A stretch of DNA of 32,996 bases, from the NCBI GenBank assembly GCA_022778585.1, contig JALFTI010000009.1, positions 1 through 32,996 of the forward strand, read 5' to 3'. Position numbers and translations under genes: made by a program. Shown here piece by piece: positions 1 to 10,090 of this stretch. The stretch is from Pygmaiobacter massiliensis. Lineage in GTDB: Bacteria > Bacillota > Clostridia > Oscillospirales > Ruminococcaceae. The notes below the pieces were generated by a model that worked only from the letters and a program-made list of their open reading frames with translations, was not told the DNA's origin and ran no database searches. Within the stretch, counting starts at the first letter, position 1. Each line of letters opens with the position of its first letter.

Positions 1-121
1 CTAACAGAAATCAGATAGCTCTTTATTCTTGGATAATCTAAAATGTTGTCATTTTGTTGCCACGGGGCAATTCCGTAACGCAAAAGTCCAGCATTTATAA
101 GGCTTTTCAGCCTTTCGGGGA
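1..121. other. 3' flank of guaA, no gene seen
   Basis: No gene is supported between the window edge and the guaA stop. The stretch holds a small perfect inverted repeat at 99-114 (AAGGCT, loop of 4, AGCCTT). It is not followed by a T-run in the guaA direction, so it is at best a weak terminator. Two near-identical octamers, TGTTGTCA (44-51) and TGTTGCCA (55-62), lie 11 bases apart. The first 60 bases look more AT-rich than guaA. What lies further left cannot be seen. Confidence 0.5.
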
Positions 122-1648
122 TTATTCCCACTCAATAGTTGCGGGTGGTTTTGTAGTAATATCGTAAACAATACGGTTTACCCCGGCAACTTCATTTACA
201 ATGCGGGAAGAAATCTTCTCCAAGACATCGTACGGAATTTTTGCCCAATCGCTGGTCATACCATCTACGCTAGTCACTGCACGGATTGCCACTGCATCGC
301 AATAGGTACGGCCATCACCCATTACACCTACACTTCGAATACCCGGTAGTACAGTAAAATACTGCCAAATTTCTTTATCGAGGCCAGCTTTTGCAATCTC
401 CTCCCGCAAAATGGCATCGGATTCACGAATAATGTACAGTTTTTCCTCTGTCACTTCACCAATGCAGCGAATAGCCAATCCGGGGCCAGGGAACGGCTGG
501 CGGTCTACAATATAATCTGGCAACCCCAACTGGCGGCCAACATTTCTAACCTCGTCCTTAAACAAAAGCCGCAAGGGCTCAATCAACTCAAACTGTACAT
601 CCTTCGGCAAGCCGCCCACATTGTGGTGGCTCTTAATCACCGCTGCATCACCTGCACCGGATTCGATCACATCCGGATAAATGGTCCCCTGCAACAGGTA
701 ATCCATTTTGCCCAGTTTTGCCGCCTCGGCATCAAATACGCGAATAAATTCACTGCCAATAATTTTGCGTTTTGTTTCCGGATCGGTTACACCTGCCAAT
801 TTGCCCAGGAACAAATCCTTAGCATTTACCCGGATAACCTTCATATCAAATTCTTTGGCGAGGGTTCCCATAACCTGATCGCCTTCATCCTTACGCATCA
901 GGCCATGATCCACAAAAATACAGGTCAGTTGATCCCCAATCGCCTTATGCACCATAACAGCCGCTACAGTAGAATCCACGCCACCCGAAAGGGCGCAAAG
1001 TACCCGCTTAGTGCCCACCTGCTCACGAATAGAAGCAATACTGCTGTCCACAAAACCCGCCGCAGTCCAATCTCCGGTGCAACCGCAAACATCGTACAAA
1101 AAGCTGTGCAGCAGCTCTTTGCCAAATTCGGTATGGTTCACCTCTGGATGAAACTGCACAGCATACAATTTCTTTTCCGCATTCTCCATAGCGGCCACCG
1201 GGCAGCTGGCACTATGAGCGGTCGCCACAAAGCCCTGCGGCATTTTCACAATCTGGTCTGTATGGCTCATCCAGCAAATTCCTTCCCGGAACACTTTGGC
1301 CATTAAACCGCCATCTGCATTCACAGGAATTTTACCGTATTCGCGGGTTTCGGGATGGAAAACCTCGCCGCCCAACTCATATGCCATCAGCTGTGCGCCA
1401 TAGCAGATACCCAACAGCGGAATTCCCAGCTCAAACACTTCTTTTTCAATAGAAGGCGCGCCTGCTTCGTACACACTGGCCGGTCCACCGGTAAAAATAA
1501 TACCTCGCGGATTGGTTTCCTTGATGACCGCAAGCGCTTTTTTATAGGGAACAACTTCACTGTAAACATTGTTCTCCCGAACGCGCCGGGCGATCAGCTG
1601 ATTGTACTGGCCGCCAAAATCGACTATGACGATCGTCTCGTGAGCCAT
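122..1648 (-). CDS. guaA: GMP synthase (glutamine-hydrolysing)
   Basis: Cytosolic enzyme that aminates XMP to GMP using glutamine and ATP, the last step of de novo guanine nucleotide synthesis. The 508-residue product is full length for bacterial GuaA. The N-terminal class I glutamine amidotransferase domain shows the nucleophile Cys82 in GICYG, with His167 and Glu169 in the FHPEV motif. The ATP pyrophosphatase domain follows, with the P-loop SGGVDST at 221-227, and then the C-terminal dimerisation domain ending in TIEWE. I chose the ATG at 1648 over the upstream in-frame start because GGGAGG sits 6 bases before it (1655-1660) and the product then begins directly at the amidotransferase fold. 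It lies downstream of tuf on the same strand across about 126 bases of hairpin-rich DNA. No convincing promoter of its own was found, so some readthrough from tuf is possible. Confidence 0.97.
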   Translation of the reverse strand: MAHETIVIVDFGGQYNQLIARRVRENNVYSEVVPYKKALAVIKETNPRGIIFTGGPASVYEAGAPSIEKEVFELGIPLLGICYGAQLMAYELGGEVFHPETREYGKIPVNADGGLMAKVFREGICWMSHTDQIVKMPQGFVATAHSASCPVAAMENAEKKLYAVQFHPEVNHTEFGKELLHSFLYDVCGCTGDWTAAGFVDSSIASIREQVGTKRVLCALSGGVDSTVAAVMVHKAIGDQLTCIFVDHGLMRKDEGDQVMGTLAKEFDMKVIRVNAKDLFLGKLAGVTDPETKRKIIGSEFIRVFDAEAAKLGKMDYLLQGTIYPDVIESGAGDAAVIKSHHNVGGLPKDVQFELIEPLRLLFKDEVRNVGRQLGLPDYIVDRQPFPGPGLAIRCIGEVTEEKLYIIRESDAILREEIAKAGLDKEIWQYFTVLPGIRSVGVMGDGRTYCDAVAIRAVTSVDGMTSDWAKIPYDVLEKISSRIVNEVAGVNRIVYDITTKPPATIEWE

Positions 1649-1691
1649 ACATGACCTCCCATTCTTCAATATACCCTTACTTTCAGCCAAC

Positions 1692-1736
1692 GGGCTTTGC
1701 TTTACCCAGAAAAAAGTTCTGGGTAAAGCAAAGCCC
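1692..1736 (-). promoter_or_regulatory. Perfect 20-bp hairpin in the guaA leader
   Basis: Arms at 1692-1711 and 1717-1736 are exact reverse complements over 20 bases, with a 5-base loop. In the guaA direction the 3' arm is not followed by a T-run, so this is not a simple intrinsic terminator for tuf. Its first arm overlaps one arm of the tuf terminator (1730-1761), so the two structures cannot both form. It may act as an antiterminator or mRNA stabiliser; the function is inferred only. Confidence 0.55.
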
Positions 1737-1761
1737 CCTTACGCTACCGCAAAGGGGCTTT
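1730..1761 (-). terminator. Probable tuf terminator
   Basis: Just after the tuf stop, AAAGCCCC (1730-1737) can pair with GGGGCTTT (1754-1761). In the transcript the stem is followed by a modest T-rich stretch (GCTTTGCTTT). The tail is weaker than in the other terminators of this window, and the distal arm is shared with the larger hairpin at 1692-1736. Confidence 0.6.
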
Positions 1762-1774
1762 ACAATAGGCTTAA

Positions 1775-2977
1775 TTACTCGTTGATAGCAGTAACAACGC
1801 CGGAACCAACGGTACGGCCGCCTTCACGGATAGCGAAACGCAGGCCTTCCTCGATGGCGATCGGGGTGATCAGTTCAACATCCATCACCACATTGTCGCC
1901 GGGCATGCACATCTCAACGCCTTCGGGCAGAGAGATAACGCCAGTTACATCGGTGGTACGGAAATAGAACTGAGGACGATAGTTGTTAAAGAACGGAGTG
2001 TGACGGCCGCCCTCATCCTTGGTCAGCACATACACCTGGCCACGGAACTTGGTGTGGGGGTGAATGGTGCCGGGCTTGGACAGAACCTGGCCACGCTCGA
2101 TCTCGTTACGCTGAATACCACGCAGCAGGGCGCCCACATTGTCGCCAGCCTGGGCAAAGTCCAGCAGCTTGCGGAACATTTCCAGACCAGTGATGGTGGT
2201 CTTGCGCTTCTCATCCTGCAGACCGACGATTTCAACTTCCTCGCCGACCTTTACAGTGCCACGCTCCACACGGCCGGTAGCAACAGTGCCGCGGCCGGTG
2301 ATGGTGAACACATCTTCAACAGGCATCAGGAAGGGCTTGTCGGCAGCACGGTCCGGAGTGGGGATATAGCTGTCAACAGCGTCCATCAGCTCCTTAATGC
2401 AAGCATACTCAGGAGCATTGGGATCGGTGGAGGTGCACTCCAGAGCCTTCAGAGCAGAGCCACGGATGATAGGGGTGTCGTCGCCGGGGAACTCGTAGGA
2501 GTCCAGCAGCTCACGAACTTCCATCTCAACCAGCTCGATCAGCTCTTCGTCGTCAACCTGATCGCACTTGTTCAGGAACACAACGATAGCGGGCACGCCA
2601 ACCTGACGGGCCAGCAGAATGTGCTCGCGGGTCTGGGCCATGGGGCCGTCGCTGGCAGCAATAACCAAGATAGCGCCGTCCATCTGCGCAGCACCAGTGA
2701 TCATGTTCTTCACATAGTCAGCGTGGCCCGGGCAGTCCACATGGGCATAGTGACGGGCCTCGGTCTGATACTCCACATGGGAGGTGTTGATGGTGATGCC
2801 ACGCTCGCGCTCTTCGGGAGCCTTATCGATGTTGGCATAGTCGGTGAATTCAGCACCGCCGCACAGGGACAGATACTTGGTGATAGCAGCGGTCAGGGTG
2901 GTTTTGCCGTGGTCAACATGGCCAATGGTGCCAATGTTGACATGCGGCTTGGTGCGTTCAAATTTTGCCTTACCCAT
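1775..2977 (-). CDS. tuf: Elongation factor Tu
   Basis: GTPase that delivers aminoacyl-tRNA to the ribosomal A site. The 400-residue product has the full EF-Tu layout: the G1 loop GHVDHGKT at 19-26, the DCPGH G3 motif, the NKCD G4 motif, then beta-barrel domains 2 and 3. The ATG at 2977 is chosen because the protein then starts [14 protein letters not shown] as in the family and AGGAGG lies at 2987-2992. The upstream in-frame start adds 11 residues unlike EF-Tu. It is the last gene of rpsL-rpsG-fusA-tuf and also has its own promoter (3019-3047) in the fusA-tuf gap, which fits the need for more EF-Tu than EF-G. Confidence 0.98.
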   Translation of the reverse strand: MGKAKFERTKPHVNIGTIGHVDHGKTTLTAAITKYLSLCGGAEFTDYANIDKAPEERERGITINTSHVEYQTEARHYAHVDCPGHADYVKNMITGAAQMDGAILVIAASDGPMAQTREHILLARQVGVPAIVVFLNKCDQVDDEELIELVEMEVRELLDSYEFPGDDTPIIRGSALKALECTSTDPNAPEYACIKELMDAVDSYIPTPDRAADKPFLMPVEDVFTITGRGTVATGRVERGTVKVGEEVEIVGLQDEKRKTTITGLEMFRKLLDFAQAGDNVGALLRGIQRNEIERGQVLSKPGTIHPHTKFRGQVYVLTKDEGGRHTPFFNNYRPQFYFRTTDVTGVISLPEGVEMCMPGDNVVMDVELITPIAIEEGLRFAIREGGRTVGSGVVTAINE

Positions 2978-3018
2978 GGTAATTAGCCTCCTTAATTCTT
3001 TGGTAGCCACTTGGTTTT

Positions 3019-3047
3019 ATTCTATCAGTACGACGCATAAAAATCAA
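3019..3047 (-). promoter_or_regulatory. Sigma-A type promoter of tuf
   Basis: On the minus strand TTGATT (3042-3047) is followed by a 17-base spacer and TAGAAT (3019-3024). It sits in the fusA-tuf gap, about 40 bases before the tuf start codon. Nearby, at 3065-3080, is a small GTACTA/TAGTAC inverted repeat. Confidence 0.75.
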
Positions 3048-3084
3048 GTGTTTTATCAGGTCGCGTACTACTTATAGTACACGA

Positions 3085-5211
3085 TCAGCCCTCTTTTTTG
3101 CTTCGCTCATTCATAATGCTCTCGGCAATATTCTTGGGCACTTCCACATAGTGGCTGGGCTCCATGCTGTACTGGCCACGGCCCTGGGTTTTGCTGCGCA
3201 GGTCGGTAGCATAACCAAACATGTTGGACAGCGGCACAAACGCATTGATCTGCTCCACACCGCCACGGGGCTCCATACCCTGAATCTGGCCGCGGCGAGC
3301 ATTCAAATCGCCGATTACATCGCCCATATACTCTTCCGGCACGGTTACCGCAACCTTCATAATGGGCTCCAGAATGACCGGATCCGCCTTGCGCATAGCC
3401 TCTTTAAAGGCCATGGAGCCGGCGATCTTAAAGGCCATTTCGGAAGAGTCGACCTCGTGATAGGAACCATCCCACAAAGTGACCTTTACATCCACTACCG
3501 GGTAGCCAGCCAGCACACCGGCTTTCATAGCACCCTGGATACCCTGATCCACGGGGCCAATGAACTCCTTGGGGATAGCGCCGCCAACCACAGCGTTGAC
3601 GAACTCGTAACCCTTGCCGGGCTCGTTGGGCTCAATCTTGATCTTGACATGACCATACTGGCCCTTACCACCGGACTGACGGGCATACTTGGTTTCCTGG
3701 TTGCACTCGCGGCGAATGGTTTCACGGTATGCCACCTGGGGCTTGCCCACATTGGCTTCTACCTTGAACTCACGCAGCAAACGGTCAACAATGATTTCCA
3801 GATGCAACTCGCCCATGCCAGCGATGATGGTCTGGCCGGTCTCTTCGTCGGTATAGGTCCGGAAGGTGGGATCTTCCTCGGCCAGCTTGGCAAGCGCAAT
3901 GCCCATCTTCTCCTGACCAGCTTTGGTCTTGGGCTCGATGGCTACGCGGATAACCGGGTCGGGGAATTCCATGCTTTCCAGAACGATGGGATGCTTTTCA
4001 TCGCACAGGGTGTCGCCGGTGGTGGTGTTTTTCAGGCCCACGGCGGCAGCAATATCGCCGGCATAGCACTGGTCGATATCCTTGCGGTGGTTGGCATGCA
4101 TCTGCAGAATACGGCCCAAGCGTTCATTCTGATCCTTCACCGAGTTGTAGTAGGTGGAGCCAGCCACAGCCACGCCGGAGTAGACGCGGAAGAAGCACAG
4201 TTTACCCACAAACGGGTCGGTAGCGATCTTAAAAGCCAGAGCCGCGAAGGGAGCATCGTCAGAGGACGGACGGCTCTCTTCCTCGTTGGTTTCGGGATTG
4301 ATGCCCTTGATATCCTCGATATCGGTCGGGGCGGGCATATAGTCCACAATGGCGTCCAGCAGCTTCTGCACACCCTTATTTTTATAAGAAGTGCCGCAAA
4401 CTACCGGAACAATCGTGTTGGCAATGGTCTCCTTGCGCAGAGCAGCTTTGATCTCCTGCTTGGTGAGCTCCTCACCATCCAGGTATTTCATCATCAGCTC
4501 TTCGTCGGATTCGGCTACCGCCTCGATCAGCTGGTCATGATACTTCTGGGCCAGTTCTTTCATGTCCTCGGGAATCTCTTCCTCGCGGATATCCACGCCC
4601 ATGTCATCATAATAAACATCAGCTTTCATATCGATCAGGTCGACGATACCTTTAAAGGTCTCTTCCTTGCCGATCGGCAGCTGAATGGGCACAGCGTTGG
4701 CCTTCAGGCGATCGTGCACCATGTTCAGCACATTATAAAAATCTGCGCCCATGATGTCCATCTTATTCACATAGATCATCCGGGGAACATGGTATTTGTC
4801 AGCCTGATGCCACACGGTCTCGGACTGGGGTTCCACACCGCCCTTGGCGCACATAACCGTCACAGAACCATCCAGCACGCGCAGGCTGCGTTCTACCTCA
4901 ACAGTAAAGTCCACATGGCCCGGGGTGTCGATGATGTTGATGCGGTGGCGGTTTTTCTTGGCCGCAGCGGGGTCGCCCAAAAGCTCGGTATGGCTCCAAT
5001 AGCAAGTGGTAGCTGCGGAGGTGATGGTGATACCACGCTCCTGCTCCTGCGCCATCCAGTCCATCGTAGCGGCGCCGTCATGCGTTTCACCGATCTTGTG
5101 GTTCACACCGGTGTAGTACAGAATGCGCTCGGTGGTAGTCGTTTTACCCGCGTCGATGTGCGCCATGATGCCGATGTTTCTGGTCATTTCCAGAGAAACG
5201 TCTCTTGGCAT
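3085..5211 (-). CDS. fusA: Elongation factor G
   Basis: Translocation GTPase of the ribosome. The 708-residue product is of normal length. The G1 motif AHIDAGKT is at 17-24, followed by the RGITI switch region, the [10 protein letters not shown]3 motif and the NKMD G4 motif, then domains II to V ending in a lysine-rich tail. The start ATG at 5211 has AGGAGG at 5217-5222. The gene follows rpsG by only 29 bases, so they are co-transcribed. The stop is TGA. Nothing is unusual in the conserved motifs. Confidence 0.98.
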   Translation of the reverse strand: MPRDVSLEMTRNIGIMAHIDAGKTTTTERILYYTGVNHKIGETHDGAATMDWMAQEQERGITITSAATTCYWSHTELLGDPAAAKKNRHRINIIDTPGHVDFTVEVERSLRVLDGSVTVMCAKGGVEPQSETVWHQADKYHVPRMIYVNKMDIMGADFYNVLNMVHDRLKANAVPIQLPIGKEETFKGIVDLIDMKADVYYDDMGVDIREEEIPEDMKELAQKYHDQLIEAVAESDEELMMKYLDGEELTKQEIKAALRKETIANTIVPVVCGTSYKNKGVQKLLDAIVDYMPAPTDIEDIKGINPETNEEESRPSSDDAPFAALAFKIATDPFVGKLCFFRVYSGVAVAGSTYYNSVKDQNERLGRILQMHANHRKDIDQCYAGDIAAAVGLKNTTTGDTLCDEKHPIVLESMEFPDPVIRVAIEPKTKAGQEKMGIALAKLAEEDPTFRTYTDEETGQTIIAGMGELHLEIIVDRLLREFKVEANVGKPQVAYRETIRRECNQETKYARQSGGKGQYGHVKIKIEPNEPGKGYEFVNAVVGGAIPKEFIGPVDQGIQGAMKAGVLAGYPVVDVKVTLWDGSYHEVDSSEMAFKIAGSMAFKEAMRKADPVILEPIMKVAVTVPEEYMGDVIGDLNARRGQIQGMEPRGGVEQINAFVPLSNMFGYATDLRSKTQGRGQYSMEPSHYVEVPKNIAESIMNERSKKEG

Positions 5212-5240
5212 ACTTACCTCCTAAATTCTAAAGCCACAGA

Positions 5241-5711
5241 TTAATATCTGTAGTGGGCAAACGCCTTGTTGGCATCGGCCATCTTGTGGGTATCCTCGCG
5301 CTTCTTCACGGCGTTACCGGTATTGTTGGCAGCATCCATGATCTCGCCGGCCAGCTTCTCGCGCATGGTGCGCTCGTTGCGGCCGCGGGCATAGGTGGTC
5401 AGCCAGCGCAGGCCCAGGGTTTCGCGGCGCTCGGGGCGCACTTCCATAGGAACCTGGTAGGTGGAACCACCCACACGGCGTGCTTTGACCTCCAAAAGCG
5501 GCATAATGTTTTCCAGAGCCTTCTCAAAGGTCTCCAAAGGATCGTTGCCGGTCTTCTCCTTGACGATCTCAAATGCACCGTAAACAATCTTCTGCGCGAC
5601 GCCTTTTTTGCCGTCATACATCACACTGTTCACCAGACGGGTGACCATCTTGGAGTTGTAGATGGGATCGGCCAGTACATCGCGCTTTGCAATATTACCT
5701 CTTCTCGGCAT
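5241..5711 (-). CDS. rpsG: 30S ribosomal protein S7
   Basis: Primary 16S rRNA-binding protein that starts assembly of the 30S head and contacts the E-site tRNA. The 156-residue protein begins [12 protein letters not shown] and ends in the family-typical [21 protein letters not shown] ribosome binding site lies 8 bases before the ATG. It sits between rpsL (139-base gap with a hairpin) and fusA (29-base gap). In Escherichia coli S7 represses its own operon by binding the S12-S7 gap; whether the gap here does the same is not known. Confidence 0.98.
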   Translation of the reverse strand: MPRRGNIAKRDVLADPIYNSKMVTRLVNSVMYDGKKGVAQKIVYGAFEIVKEKTGNDPLETFEKALENIMPLLEVKARRVGGSTYQVPMEVRPERRETLGLRWLTTYARGRNERTMREKLAGEIMDAANNTGNAVKKREDTHKMADANKAFAHYRY

Positions 5712-5782
5712 CTTCTCTTCCCTCCTTCACATAATGATATCATCGGTACTCGAAAGTGTTTGGCTTCCGACAGTGCACTAAG

Positions 5783-5818
5783 AGGTTTTAAAAAGAACGA
5801 TATTCGTTTCAAAAACCT
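5783..5818 (-). promoter_or_regulatory. Imperfect hairpin in the rpsL-rpsG gap
   Basis: Outer arms AGGTTTT (5783-5789) and AAAACCT (5812-5818) enclose inner arms AACGA (5796-5800) and TCGTT (5804-5808) with a 3-base loop. There is no T-run, so it is not a terminator. It occupies the place where E. coli S7 binds its mRNA, but I see no direct proof of that role. Confidence 0.35.
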
Positions 5819-5850
5819 ACTTAATGGACAATGTCTCGCAATTCCAAAAC

Positions 5851-6279
5851 TTACTTCTTCGCTGCACCGGCCTTCGGACGCTTGGCGCCGTATTTGGAAC
5901 GGGACTGGTTGCGGTTGGCAACACCCTGGGCATCAAGCGTGCCGCGGATGATGTGGTAACGCACACCGGGCAGGTCCTTTACACGGCCGCCGCGGATCAG
6001 GACCACAGAGTGCTCCTGCAGGTTGTGGCCGATACCGGGGATATAGGAAGTGACCTCGATACCATTTGTGAGCTTGACACGGGCGACCTTCCGAAGAGCG
6101 GAGTTCGGCTTTTTCGGAGTCATGGTACGAACCGCAGTGCAAACGCCACGCTTCTGGGGAGCGTTCTGCTCGGTGTAAACCTTCTTCTGGCTGTTGTAGC
6201 CACGAAGCAGGGCGGGAGCAGTGGACTTCTCCACCAGGACCTCACGACCTTTGCGGACGAGCTGGTTAAAAGTAGGCAT
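5851..6279 (-). CDS. rpsL: 30S ribosomal protein S12
   Basis: Decoding-centre protein of the small subunit. The 142-residue product starts [13 protein letters not shown]. It carries the [10 protein letters not shown] segment and the [13 protein letters not shown] segment. The lysines in these two motifs are those whose mutation gives streptomycin resistance elsewhere, and both have the sensitive form. The ATG at 6279 is preceded by AGGAGA; an in-frame upstream ATG at 6375 would add 32 unrelated residues and is rejected. It is the first gene of the str-type operon, driven by the promoter at 6393-6421 through a leader that contains an intrinsic-terminator-like hairpin. Confidence 0.97.
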   Translation of the reverse strand: MPTFNQLVRKGREVLVEKSTAPALLRGYNSQKKVYTEQNAPQKRGVCTAVRTMTPKKPNSALRKVARVKLTNGIEVTSYIPGIGHNLQEHSVVLIRGGRVKDLPGVRYHIIRGTLDAQGVANRNQSRSKYGAKRPKAGAAKK

Positions 6280-6320
6280 ATCGTTCTCCTTTCTGCATTG
6301 CTGCGTAGTGAATTTATGAA

Positions 6321-6351
6321 AAAAAGAGGGGCGCGCTGCGTCCCTCTTTTT
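6321..6351 (-). terminator. Terminator-like hairpin in the rpsL leader (candidate attenuator)
   Basis: AAAAAGAGGG (6321-6330) and CCCTCTTTTT (6342-6351) are perfect complements, with an additional CGC/GCG inner pairing. In the rpsL direction the stem is followed by seven T. It lies downstream of the rpsL promoter and about 40 bases before the start codon. It would therefore end transcripts before rpsL unless prevented. It could also serve as a late terminator for rpoBC readthrough. Confidence 0.75.
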
Positions 6352-6392
6352 ATCAACGATTACTGTTGAAAACATACTGACACAACAAATAT

Positions 6393-6421
6393 AGTTTACA
6401 CTGTTCTGTCAAGCGTGTCAA
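6393..6421 (-). promoter_or_regulatory. Sigma-A type promoter of rpsL-rpsG-fusA-tuf
   Basis: TTGACA (6416-6421), a 17-base spacer and TAAACT (6393-6398) on the minus strand, between the rpoC stop and rpsL. The start point would fall near 6386, giving a leader of about 105 bases. Confidence 0.8.
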
Positions 6422-6505
6422 TAGTTTTTTCTGCCAAAGCTGTGCGTACAGCACGCCTTGTTTTGTGCCGGTTGTGCAAAGTTTTCCAAATTTTTGCTTT
6501 GGCAC

Positions 6506-9500
6506 TTACAGCACATTTTCAGCCGCGGCCATTTCCTCATCAGCAAAGTCTTCGCCGCTGTCCGGGTGCAGCCCGGTACCGGCCGGAATCAGTTTGCCGA
6601 TAATGACATTTTCCTTCAGGCCCAACAGCGGATCTTCCTTGCCCTTAATAGCGGCTTCGGTCAGAACGCGGGTGGTCTCCTGGAAGGAGGCTGCCGACAG
6701 GAAGGAGTCGGTAGCCAGCGAGGCCTTGGTAATACCCAAAATAATATCGGTGGCCTTTGCTTCGGTCAGGTCCGTCTCCCCGGCAGCAATGCGGGCACGG
6801 ATTTCTTCGTTCTGCCGCTCCACCTCACGCTTGTCGGCCAAAGCGCCGCCAATCAGGCTGGTAGAACCGGCATCATCCACCCGGACCTTGCGCATCATCT
6901 GGTGCACAATTACCTCAATATGCTTGTCGTTGATATCAACGCCCTGCATACGGTAGGTCATCTGGACCTGAGCGATGATATAAGCCTCGGTAGCAGCACG
7001 ACCCTTGATGGCCAGAATGTCATGCGGGTAGGCGTTGCCTTCGGTGATCATATCGCCCTGTTCCAGCACATCTCCTTCGGCCACACGCAGGCGCTGGCCA
7101 AACGGAATCATATAGCTCTTTTCTGCCGGTGCGCCGTTTTCGTCCTTGCCGGATACCACCACATGGCGGTTTTTCTTGGTGTCGTCGATATGCACCACGC
7201 CGGCGATCTCGGTCATAATGGCCTGAGACTTGGGACGGCGGGCTTCGAACAGCTCCTCAACACGGGGCAGACCCTGTGTAATATCCTCCGCGTTGGCGAT
7301 ACCGCCGGTGTGGAAGGTACGCATGGTCAGCTGGGTGCCGGGCTCGCCGATCGACTGGGCGGAAATGATACCCACCGATTCGCCGATATTCACCGGCCGG
7401 CCATTGGCCAGGTTGGCAGCATAGCACTTGGCGCAGCAGCCATAACGGGAATGGCAGCCCAACACGCTGCGGATTTCTACCTTTTTGATACCGGCTTCCA
7501 CAACCCGTTTGGCATCGGCTTCCCGCATCATGGTGTCGGAAGAAACCAACAGTTCGCCGGTCTCCGGGTCCAGAATATCCCGCACCGGATACCGGCCCAC
7601 CAGCCGTTCCTCCAGCGGTTCGTACATTTCGTTGCCGATCCGGATATCCTCTACCCAGATACCTTCGTTGGAGCCGCAGTCTTCTTCCTGAACGATCACA
7701 TCCTGGGAAACATCCACCAGACGGCGGGTCAGATAACCCGAGTCAGCGGTACGCAGTGCGGTATCGGCCAAGCCTTTGCGGGCGCCACGGCTGGAGATAA
7801 AGTATTCCAAAATAGACAGGCCTTCGCGGTAGTTAGCCTTGATGGGAACCTCGATGGTCTTACCAGCGGTGTTGGCCAGAAGGCCGCGCATACCGGCCAG
7901 CTGACGAATCTGGTTCATAGAACCACGGGCGCCGGAATCCGCCATCATAAAGATGGGGTTGCGGTCGGACAGGTTTTCGGTAACGGCTTTGGAAACCTCA
8001 TCGGTCGCCTTGTTCCAGATTGCGATGGAACGGTTGTAACGCTCTTCGTCCGAGATAAGGCCGCGGTTAAACTGTTTGAGCACCTTGCTGATCTCGTTTT
8101 CAGCGCTAGCCAAAATTTCTGCCTTTTTAGGCGGAATTTCGGCGTCCGAAACGGCCACGGTCAGAGCGCTCTTGGTAGAATACTTAAAGCCCTGCGCTTT
8201 AATGGCATCCAGCATTTGGGAGGTAATCTCGGTACCATGCAGGTGGATGCACCGATCAATCAGCTGGCCCAGGGTCTTTTTAGTGACCAAAAACTCGATT
8301 TCATACCGGAAGAGGTTTTCCTCTTTGGTGCGGTCCACATAACCCAGGTCCTGCGGAACAGGCGCGTTGAAAATAATCTTACCAATCGTGGTATCTACCA
8401 GACGGCTCTTCATCACACCGTCAACTTCCAGAGTGCGGCGCACCTTAATGGGGGCCTGCAGGGTGATAATGCCCTCCTGGTAGGCCATCATGGCCTCGTC
8501 CTCGTCCCGGAAGACCTTGCCTTCGCCCTTATCGCCGGGGTTCACCATAGTCAGGTAGTAGCTGCCCAGCACCATGTCCTGCGTAGGCACGGTAACCGGC
8601 TTGCCGTCCGACGGCTTAAGCAGGTTGCGGGAAGCCAGCATCAGACTCATGGCCTCGTGCTGAGCTTCTTTGGAAAGCGGCAGGTGAACAGCCATCTGGT
8701 CGCCGTCAAAGTCTGCGTTGAAAGCCGTGCAAACCAGCGGATGCAGCTTGATGGCACGGCCTTCCACCAGAATAGGTTCAAAGGCCTGAATGCCCAGACG
8801 GTGCAAAGTCGGGGCACGGTTGAGCATAACCGGGTGACCCTTGATGACCGTCTCCAGCGAATCCCACACCTGGGGATGGCTGCGTTCTACCATTTTACGG
8901 GCAGATTTAATATTGTTGGCCAGGCCCTTTTCCACTAAGTCCTTCATAACGAAGGGCTTGAACAGCTCCAGAGCCATCTCCTTGGGCAGGCCGCACTGGT
9001 ACATTTTCAGTTCGGGGCCTACCACAATAACCGAACGGCCGGAATAGTCTACGCGCTTGCCCAGCAGGTTCTGCCGGAACCGGCCCTGTTTGCCCTTCAG
9101 CATATCCGAAAGGCTCTTCAGCGGGCGGTTGTTGGGTCCGGTGACTGGGCGGCCGCGCCGGCCGTTATCGATCAGGGCGTCCACAGCCTCCTGCAGCATC
9201 CGCTTTTCGTTGCGGATGATAATATCCGGCGCGCCCAGTTCCAAAAGGCGCTTCAGGCGGTTGTTGCGGTTGATAACCCGGCGGTACAGATCGTTCAGGT
9301 CACTGGTTGCAAACCGGCCGCCGTCCAGCTGAACCATGGGGCGGATATCGGGCGGAATGACCGGAATAACATCCAGAATCATCCATTCGGGGCGGTTGCC
9401 GGACATGCGGAAGGCTTCCACAACCTCCAGCCTTTTCAATAGCCGCATCCGCTTTTGACCGGAGGCATCCTCCAGTTCCGCATGCAGTTGTTCGGACAGT

Positions 9501-10054
9501 GCGTCCAGGTCAATCTTTTCCAGCAGCTCTTTGATGGCTTCGGCGCCCATAGCGGCCTTAAACTCATCTTCATACCGCTCGCGCATCTCGCGGTACTCTT
9601 TTTCGCTGAGCAGCTGTTTTTCCTCCAGCGGGGTGAGCCCCGGGTCGGTGACAATATAGCTGGCAAAATACAAAACCCGGTCCAAAAGGCGCGGGGACAT
9701 ATCCAGCATGAGACCAATGCGGGAGGGAATGCCCTTAAAATACCAAATATGGGACACCGGGCAGGCCAGCTCAATGTGGCCCATACGCTCGCGGCGAACC
9801 TTGGCACGGGTGACCTCTACGCCGCAGCGGTCGCAGATTTTGCCCTTATAGCGGATGCGCTTGTACTTGCCGCAGTGGCACTCCCAGTCCTTGGTGGGTC
9901 CAAAAATGCGTTCGCAGTACAAACCATCCCGCTCTGGCTTTAAGGTACGGTAGTTGATGGTTTCGGGCTTAGTGACCTCACCGTAACTCCAGGCACGGAT
10001 CTGGTCGGGAGAAGCAAGCCCGATCTTAATAGAATCAAAGACATTAAACTCCAT
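6506..10054 (-). CDS. rpoC: RNA polymerase beta' subunit
   Basis: Largest RNA polymerase subunit. The 1182-residue protein carries the N-terminal zinc site (Cys59, Cys61, Cys74, Cys77), the active-site [10 protein letters not shown] loop at 446-455 whose aspartates hold the catalytic magnesium, and the second cysteine cluster of the C-terminal half ([11 protein letters not shown]). The length is typical of Clostridia, without the large insertions of proteobacteria or cyanobacteria. It follows rpoB by 36 bases with a GGAAGG ribosome binding site. In many Firmicutes a small L7Ae-like gene lies between rpoC and rpsL; here that space holds only a promoter and a leader. Confidence 0.98.
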   Translation of the reverse strand: MEFNVFDSIKIGLASPDQIRAWSYGEVTKPETINYRTLKPERDGLYCERIFGPTKDWECHCGKYKRIRYKGKICDRCGVEVTRAKVRRERMGHIELACPVSHIWYFKGIPSRIGLMLDMSPRLLDRVLYFASYIVTDPGLTPLEEKQLLSEKEYREMRERYEDEFKAAMGAEAIKELLEKIDLDALSEQLHAELEDASGQKRMRLLKRLEVVEAFRMSGNRPEWMILDVIPVIPPDIRPMVQLDGGRFATSDLNDLYRRVINRNNRLKRLLELGAPDIIIRNEKRMLQEAVDALIDNGRRGRPVTGPNNRPLKSLSDMLKGKQGRFRQNLLGKRVDYSGRSVIVVGPELKMYQCGLPKEMALELFKPFVMKDLVEKGLANNIKSARKMVERSHPQVWDSLETVIKGHPVMLNRAPTLHRLGIQAFEPILVEGRAIKLHPLVCTAFNADFDGDQMAVHLPLSKEAQHEAMSLMLASRNLLKPSDGKPVTVPTQDMVLGSYYLTMVNPGDKGEGKVFRDEDEAMMAYQEGIITLQAPIKVRRTLEVDGVMKSRLVDTTIGKIIFNAPVPQDLGYVDRTKEENLFRYEIEFLVTKKTLGQLIDRCIHLHGTEITSQMLDAIKAQGFKYSTKSALTVAVSDAEIPPKKAEILASAENEISKVLKQFNRGLISDEERYNRSIAIWNKATDEVSKAVTENLSDRNPIFMMADSGARGSMNQIRQLAGMRGLLANTAGKTIEVPIKANYREGLSILEYFISSRGARKGLADTALRTADSGYLTRRLVDVSQDVIVQEEDCGSNEGIWVEDIRIGNEMYEPLEERLVGRYPVRDILDPETGELLVSSDTMMREADAKRVVEAGIKKVEIRSVLGCHSRYGCCAKCYAANLANGRPVNIGESVGIISAQSIGEPGTQLTMRTFHTGGIANAEDITQGLPRVEELFEARRPKSQAIMTEIAGVVHIDDTKKNRHVVVSGKDENGAPAEKSYMIPFGQRLRVAEGDVLEQGDMITEGNAYPHDILAIKGRAATEAYIIAQVQMTYRMQGVDINDKHIEVIVHQMMRKVRVDDAGSTSLIGGALADKREVERQNEEIRARIAAGETDLTEAKATDIILGITKASLATDSFLSAASFQETTRVLTEAAIKGKEDPLLGLKENVIIGKLIPAGTGLHPDSGEDFADEEMAAAENVL

Positions 10055-10090
10055 GGAGCGAACCCTTCCTTTTCTCTAAGTTAACGGTGG

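Noticed and set aside
6280-6375. In-frame N-terminal extension of rpsL from an ATG at 6375
   Set aside because: It reads through the leader hairpin, lies about 10 bases from the expected transcript start, has no ribosome binding site and gives 32 residues unlike S12.
6458-8938. Very long plus-strand frames antisense to rpoC (also opposite rpoB, fusA and tuf)
   Set aside because: They are mirror images of strongly biased codons in real genes, with no ribosome binding sites or family motifs.
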